Below, in pieces: positions 59,583 through 64,000 of a stretch of 64,000 nt of DNA; within the stretch, counting starts at the first letter, position 1, and each line of letters opens with the position of its first letter. Made by a program: the position numbers and the translations under genes. The notes below the pieces were generated by a model. That model worked only from the letters and a program-made list of their open reading frames with translations. It made no database searches and had not been told where the DNA came from. The DNA comes from Herbiconiux ginsengi (GTDB taxonomy: Bacteria > Actinomycetota > Actinomycetes > Actinomycetales > Microbacteriaceae), in contig NZ_FNPZ01000002.1 of the NCBI RefSeq assembly GCF_900107435.1, positions 248,001-312,000 on the forward strand, read 5' to 3'.

Positions 59583-60461
59583 ATGACCCCGGAACCACCC
59601 CAGCAGCAGGAAGTGCTGATCGTCACGGGCATGTCCGGCGCGGGTCGTTCCACCGTCGCCAACGCGCTGGAAGACCTCGGCTGGTACGTGGTCGACAACC
59701 TCCCGCCTCAGATGCTGCGGCCCCTGGTCGATCTGGCCGAACACGCCGGTTCGACGCTCCCGCGCATCGCCGCGGTGGTGGATGTGCGCGGCCGAGACTT
59801 CTTCTCCGATCTGCAGGAGATCATCCAGGCCCTCCGCGGCGGCATCCAGCTGCGCGTGGTCTTCCTCGAAGCCACCGATCAGGCGCTGGTGCGCCGCTTC
59901 GAGCAGGTGCGGCGCCCGCATCCGCTGCAAGGCAACGGAACACTGCTCGACGGGATCGGTGCGGAGCGCTCCAGGCTCAGCCCCATCCGCGAGTCGAGCG
60001 ACATCGTGATCGACACATCCGATCTCAACATCCACCAGCTGGCCACCGTGGTGCAGGAGCGGTTCTCCACCGCCGACACGGCCGGCGTGCAGGTGACCGT
60101 GATGAGCTTCGGTTTCAAGTACGGCGCGCCGACGGATGCCGACGGCATCGCCGACGCGCGGTTCCTGCCCAACCCGTTCTGGGTGCCGGAGTTGCGCGCC
60201 CACACCGGCCTCGACGCCGACGTCGCCGACTACGTGCTCGGGCAGCCCGGAGCGCGCGAGTTCGTCGACGCCTACGCCAAAGCACTCGAACCCGTTCTCG
60301 CGGGGTATCAGCGAGAGAACAAGAGACACGCGACGATCGCGATCGGATGCACGGGCGGCAAGCACCGCTCCGTCGCCGTCGCGCGTGAACTCGCCGACCA
60401 GATCGCCAAATACCCGGGCGTGGTCGTCAACGTCAAGCACCGCGACCTCGGTCGCGAGTGA
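59583..60461 (+). CDS. rapZ: RapZ/YvcJ-family nucleotide-binding protein
   Basis: RapZ proteins bind nucleotides and, in enterobacteria, deliver a small RNA to RNase E; the role in actinobacteria is uncertain. The 292-residue protein has the P-loop GMSGAGRST (16-24, Arg in place of the usual Lys), VVDVRGRDFF and RRPHPL, and the C-terminal GCTGGKHRSVAVARELAD. It lies in the usual uvrC-rapZ-whiA neighbourhood, but yvcK, which often follows it, is absent. Confidence 0.92.
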   Translation: MTPEPPQQQEVLIVTGMSGAGRSTVANALEDLGWYVVDNLPPQMLRPLVDLAEHAGSTLPRIAAVVDVRGRDFFSDLQEIIQALRGGIQLRVVFLEATDQALVRRFEQVRRPHPLQGNGTLLDGIGAERSRLSPIRESSDIVIDTSDLNIHQLATVVQERFSTADTAGVQVTVMSFGFKYGAPTDADGIADARFLPNPFWVPELRAHTGLDADVADYVLGQPGAREFVDAYAKALEPVLAGYQRENKRHATIAIGCTGGKHRSVAVARELADQIAKYPGVVVNVKHRDLGRE

Positions 60462-60468
60462 CGGCGAC

Positions 60469-60503
60469 ATCCGGACCGGGGATTCGTGTTCCCCGCTCCG
60501 GAT
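60469..60503 (+). terminator. Strong hairpin between rapZ and whiA
   Basis: ATCCGGA (60469-60475) pairs with TCCGGAT (60497-60503) and GGGGA with TCCCC inside, around a TTCGTGT loop. No T run follows. It may end rapZ transcripts or attenuate expression into whiA. Confidence 0.7.
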
Positions 60504-60549
60504 GAACAGAACGTGAATGAACGCCCGCTAACAGAAGAAGGTTTGCATC

Positions 60550-61527
60550 TTGGCACTCACCGCCGACGTCAAAGACGAACTGGCCCGCGTCGCGGTCAGC
60601 AAGACGACCGTGCGCGCCGCCGAGCTCGCGACCGTGCTGCGCTTCGCAGGAGGGCTGCACCTCATCTCGTCGCGGATCGCGATCGAGGCCGAGCTCGACA
60701 CCCCCGACATCGTGAAGCGCGTGCTCCGCGATCTCGCCGAACTCTACGGAGTGAAGGGCGACGTGTCGATGATCGCCCCCTCCGGCGTGCGCCGCGAGGG
60801 CACCTACCTCGTGCGCGTGCTCGACGGGGGAGAGACGCTGGCCCGCCAGACGGGGCTCCTGGATGCGCGCCGGCGCCCCATCCGCGGCCTCCCGAACCGA
60901 CTCACCACCGGTGGGCGCGACGATCTCGCGGCCGTCTGGCGCGGGGCGTTCCTCGCCGCCGGATCGCTCACCGACCCCGGCCGGTCGGCCGCCCTCGAGG
61001 TCACCTGCCCCGGCAACGAGGCCGCCATGGCGCTCGTCGGGGCGGCCTCCCGGCTCGGTGTCTCCACCAAGGCGCGTGAGGTGCGCGGAGTGCACCGTGT
61101 CGTCATCCGCGACGGCGAGGCGATCGCCGCGATGCTGGCTGTCATGGGCGCCGCCAACACGGTCACGAAGTGGGAGGAGATGCGCCAGCGCCGTGAGGTG
61201 CGGGCCACCGCGAACCGCCTGGTGAACTTCGACGACGCGAATCTCCGGCGTTCGGCGCAGGCCGCGGTGGCCGCGTGCGCGCGGGTGGAGCGGGCCATGG
61301 AGATCCTCGGCGACGACATCCCGGAGCACCTGAAATACGCCGGCGAGCTGCGCCTGGCGCACCGCGACTCCAGTCTCGACGAACTCGGACATCACGCCGA
61401 TCCGCCGATGACCAAGGATGCGATCGCGGGCCGCATCCGTCGCCTGCTCGCGATGGCCGACAAACAGGCCTCCGATCTCGGCATCCCGGGCACGGAGGCC
61501 AATCTGCCGCCCGATCTCGACGACTGA
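60550..61527 (+). CDS. whiA: WhiA, LAGLIDADG-type DNA-binding regulator
   Basis: WhiA controls sporulation septation in Streptomyces and cell division and chromosome segregation more widely in Gram-positives. The 325-residue protein starts [14 protein letters not shown], has the degenerate homing-endonuclease-like core ([33 protein letters not shown]) and the C-terminal helix-turn-helix ([20 protein letters not shown]). The start is a TTG with GAAGAAGG upstream. Its presence in a non-sporulating lineage implies a division role. Confidence 0.95.
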   Translation: MALTADVKDELARVAVSKTTVRAAELATVLRFAGGLHLISSRIAIEAELDTPDIVKRVLRDLAELYGVKGDVSMIAPSGVRREGTYLVRVLDGGETLARQTGLLDARRRPIRGLPNRLTTGGRDDLAAVWRGAFLAAGSLTDPGRSAALEVTCPGNEAAMALVGAASRLGVSTKAREVRGVHRVVIRDGEAIAAMLAVMGAANTVTKWEEMRQRREVRATANRLVNFDDANLRRSAQAAVAACARVERAMEILGDDIPEHLKYAGELRLAHRDSSLDELGHHADPPMTKDAIAGRIRRLLAMADKQASDLGIPGTEANLPPDLDD

Positions 61528-61547
61528 CCCGTGGAGGAGTGAGCGAC

Positions 61548-61583
61548 GTGGCTGGCGCGCCCGACATCGGCGAGGCGATCTGA
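61548..61583 (+). CDS. Putative 11-codon leader peptide before the LuxR gene
   Basis: A GTG-started frame of 11 codons (VAGAPDIGEAI as read) follows a strong GGAGGAG site (61533-61539) by 8 bases. Its TGA shares the A with the next ATG (TGATG). It could couple translation into the large regulator. It has no runs of a single amino acid that would suggest classical attenuation. Confidence 0.3.
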   Translation: MAGAPDIGEAI

Positions 61584-64000
61584 TGCTGCCCGGGCCGCCG
61601 TCGGCCCGATCGGCCGCGGTGATCACGGTGCGCGAGGCGCTGTCACAGGGTGTCGGTGTCTTCGTCGTCGGAGACACCGGTTCGGGCCGCACCCGGTTCG
61701 TGCAGCAGGTGCTCGCCACGGTGAGCGCTGAGACGCGTGAACGCCTGTGGGTCGGCGACGACGTGCAGCGTCTCGATGACGCACAGGCGGATCGACTCGC
61801 CCGGGCGGTCGCGGCGGGCAAGGTGCTTCCTCTGGCGACGTCGCTGGCCGGCCATCACCTTCCAGCTGACCTCGAGAGACTGTGCCGCGACGGCCTCGCC
61901 CAGCGGATCGAGCTTCCTCCGCTCTCGGCCGCTGAGATGCTGCGGATGGTGGAAGAGGCCCTCGGCGCGCCGCTGCATCCGGATTCCGTGCCGGCGTTCG
62001 TGCCCCGACGCGCCGGCGGGGACCTCGTCGTGCTGCGGGAATCGGTGCTCGCCGCGCGCGCATCGGGTGCGCTCGTCGAGAGCGGCGGGAGTTGGCGGCT
62101 GACGACTCCGCTCCGGCCGAGCGACGGTGTGCGCCGACTGGTGCACGCCCGGCTGATGCCCCCGCCCTCGATGACGCCGGAGACCGCCCTGGTGCTGGAC
62201 ATCCTCGGACTCGCGCCGGAGTTGCGGTTGGACAACTGTGTCGGCGTGGCCTCGCGCGAAGCGTCGCGCGATGACGTCGTGGCTCAGCTCGAGCGTCTCG
62301 AGAGCGACGGAGTGATCGACGTGCTGGGCACACCCGGTGAGTTGCGGCTGCGCATCCGCGATGCCGTCGTCGAACTCGTGCTGCCCCAGACGATGGGAGT
62401 GCTGCGCCGGCAGCGGCTGACGACCGCGTTGGTCGACCTGCTTGGCGAATTCGAACCCGCGGCGCTCGGGGGCGGCGAATTGGCCGCTCTGGCCAAGTAC
62501 GCCACTCCGCTCGGCCGCCCCGTCGATCCGGCGGTCTTGACCCGGGCGGCGGTGGCCGCCTTGCAGGCATCCCGGTTCGAGCTCTCGTTCCAACTCGCGT
62601 CCGCCGCGGCACGGCACGGCGGGGATTTCGACACCCAGCTGGTGCTCGCCGCAGCGGAGTCGAGACTGGGTCAGGCTCGAGCCGCCCTGGCTCGGCTGAG
62701 TGCACTCGAGGAGAAGGCGCGGGGCCGGCCCGACCGGATCGAGACGCTCACGAGGCTGACCGGCGACGTGCGCGACCAGCTCGGTGAGCCGGCTTTCGGC
62801 TGGGATCTTCCGTCCGGCGCCCAGGTCGATGCTCAGCGGCTCGATCTCTCCTCGGTTCTCCGGGTGGACTCGACCCGCGCCAATCTCGAGCCGGTGCCCG
62901 ACGGGGAGCCGCCGGTGCCCGAGCGCCTGCACGAGCTGCTCGGGGGCGAGTGGCATCTTCAGGAGGCCGTGCTCGCGGCGCTGAAGGGGGAGTTGACCGT
63001 CGCCCATGAGCATCTGAACGCGAGCGAGGCGATCTTCGCGGGCGTGAACGGCGGCTCGCGCGGTCTGGAACTCCGTCGACTGTTCACGGAGAGTCTCGAC
63101 GGCCGCCTGGGCGAGAGCATCGACGCCGCTCTCGCGCTGGCCGATCAGGCAGCGGCAGAAGGGCAAGCCGTCGACCAGGCGGTGGCCACCTGGCTCTCGG
63201 GCCATCTCCTGCTCTACTCCGGCCGACTGGCCGACGCGTCTCGCGTGCTGGTGACGGCGGCGACGATGATGGACCGGTTCGGCATGCACCGCACCGGCCA
63301 CCTGTCGCGCGCGGAGGCCGCGATCGCGCTGGCCCAACTCGGTGCGGTGGAGGAGGCGTCGGCGACGTTGGCGCCGGCCTTGGACGCACCGGACGATCAG
63401 TTCGCGTTCGCGGCGACCGCGCATCAGGCCTCCGGCTGGATCCACGCGGCATCCGGGCGCCTCGACGCCGCCGTCGAGAGCTTCCTCCGGGCTGCGGACG
63501 CGTTCGACGTGCTCGGGCACGAACTGATCGCGGTCGTTCCCCTCGTCGAAGCGGCGCGCGCCGGTGCTGCCCGCCGGGTGCTGTCGCGGCTCGACGAACG
63601 GGCGGGCGTCGTTCAGGGTCTGAACGGCACGACCTTGATCCAGCACGCGCGGGTGCTCGCATCGTTCGAGGCGTACGAGGCCGGGGCCGGGAAGGGCGAC
63701 GTGCCGCAGGGGATGGCCGACGAATTCGACGCGGTGGGCGCAGCCTATGTGACCGCGAGCTTCCATCTGAACGCCGCCGAAGCCTTCTCGCGGGCTGCGC
63801 TGCTGCACGGGCGATCAGGGCATGATCGCCACGCCGCAGCCTCGGCGCGGTGCGCCGACCAGCAGCTCGCGATCTGCGGGGTCTCCACCGCACCGCTGCT
63901 GCCCTCCCACAGCAGCACGCTGCTCTCGCAGCGGGAGCAGGAGATCGCGGCGCTGGCCGTCGCCGGCTCGAGCAATCGTGAGATCGCCGAGACGCTGGTG
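61583..64000 (+). CDS. Large LuxR-family ATPase regulator (partial)
   Basis: The frame is open from ATG 61583 to the window end (806 codons). Residues 30-37 are a P-loop variant GDTGSGRT (Arg for Lys), followed by LWVGDDVQRLDD in the Walker B position. The long middle is Ala/Leu-rich helical repeats of TPR type (for example AHEHLNASEAIFAG), and the C-terminus begins a LuxR helix-turn-helix (LSQREQEIAALAVAGSSNRE) cut by the window edge. This is the MalT/LAL-like layout of signal-transducing ATPases with a LuxR output. GAGG lies 7 bases before the ATG. Its ligand and target genes are unknown. Confidence 0.88.
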   Translation, partial: MLPGPPSARSAAVITVREALSQGVGVFVVGDTGSGRTRFVQQVLATVSAETRERLWVGDDVQRLDDAQADRLARAVAAGKVLPLATSLAGHHLPADLERLCRDGLAQRIELPPLSAAEMLRMVEEALGAPLHPDSVPAFVPRRAGGDLVVLRESVLAARASGALVESGGSWRLTTPLRPSDGVRRLVHARLMPPPSMTPETALVLDILGLAPELRLDNCVGVASREASRDDVVAQLERLESDGVIDVLGTPGELRLRIRDAVVELVLPQTMGVLRRQRLTTALVDLLGEFEPAALGGGELAALAKYATPLGRPVDPAVLTRAAVAALQASRFELSFQLASAAARHGGDFDTQLVLAAAESRLGQARAALARLSALEEKARGRPDRIETLTRLTGDVRDQLGEPAFGWDLPSGAQVDAQRLDLSSVLRVDSTRANLEPVPDGEPPVPERLHELLGGEWHLQEAVLAALKGELTVAHEHLNASEAIFAGVNGGSRGLELRRLFTESLDGRLGESIDAALALADQAAAEGQAVDQAVATWLSGHLLLYSGRLADASRVLVTAATMMDRFGMHRTGHLSRAEAAIALAQLGAVEEASATLAPALDAPDDQFAFAATAHQASGWIHAASGRLDAAVESFLRAADAFDVLGHELIAVVPLVEAARAGAARRVLSRLDERAGVVQGLNGTTLIQHARVLASFEAYEAGAGKGDVPQGMADEFDAVGAAYVTASFHLNAAEAFSRAALLHGRSGHDRHAAASARCADQQLAICGVSTAPLLPSHSSTLLSQREQEIAALAVAGSSNREIAETLV

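Overview
The window is a 64 kb stretch of high-GC, densely coding chromosome from an actinobacterium, most likely a member of the Microbacteriaceae (Micrococcales). This assignment is inferred from gene order and protein features: carB-pyrF-gmk-rpoZ-coaBC-metK-priA-fmt-rsmB-rpe, a his/trp run that includes the Trp-associated membrane protein and a GHSPAAW small membrane protein, pdtaR-polA-rpsA-coaE-uvrB-uvrA-uvrC-rapZ-whiA, a helicase-dead PriA, an mIHF-Gmk fusion, and GTG/TTG starts with many ATGA overlaps. No prophage, insertion sequence, CRISPR array or rRNA operon was seen.

Layout. 1-11994: 3' half of carB, then pyrimidine, coenzyme A, SAM, replication-restart, translation-initiation and rRNA-modification genes, one unknown gene, and rpe. 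12013-20898: hisE-hisG-hisF-hisI-trpE-(membrane protein)-(small membrane protein)-trpC-trpB-trpA-lgt. 21032-28604: glutamate synthase (gltB, gltD) and pyruvate kinase. 28605-29064: the only gene-free stretch over 300 bases, with two strong hairpins, followed by a tRNA-Leu(CAA). 29104-34022: pdtaR, a hotdog thioesterase, polA and a collagen-like membrane-anchored protein. 34050-39829 (minus strand): an SOS-type mutasome operon imuA'-imuB-dnaE2 with a LexA-box-like palindrome immediately upstream. 39955-44309: a DUF885 zinc protein and a three-gene unit (DUF4166, TIGR01777 epimerase, membrane protein). 44502-49790: rpsA, an orphan gene of lower GC, coaE and the 5-oxoprolinase genes pxpA-pxpB-pxpC. 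49863-61527: pfkA (minus), uvrB, uvrA, a pRiA4b ORF-3-domain protein (minus), uvrC, rapZ and whiA. 61583-end: a large LuxR-family ATPase regulator that runs off the window.

How the genes work together. Most of the window is housekeeping. DNA repair is concentrated here: the three Uvr excision proteins, Pol I, PriA and the inducible error-prone polymerase cassette. The cassette is the most striking accessory system, but it belongs to a family already described in mycobacteria and other bacteria.

Two patterns run across the whole window. First, at least ten genes have a TANNNT hexamer exactly six bases before the start codon, the geometry expected of leaderless mRNAs. Second, the heptamer GCATCCG/CGGATGC appears far more often than base composition predicts. 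I found no clearly new defence or biosynthetic system. The best leads for new biology are the orphan insert between rpsA and coaE, the variant clamp motif of ImuB, the collagen-like surface protein, and the unexplained heptamer bias.
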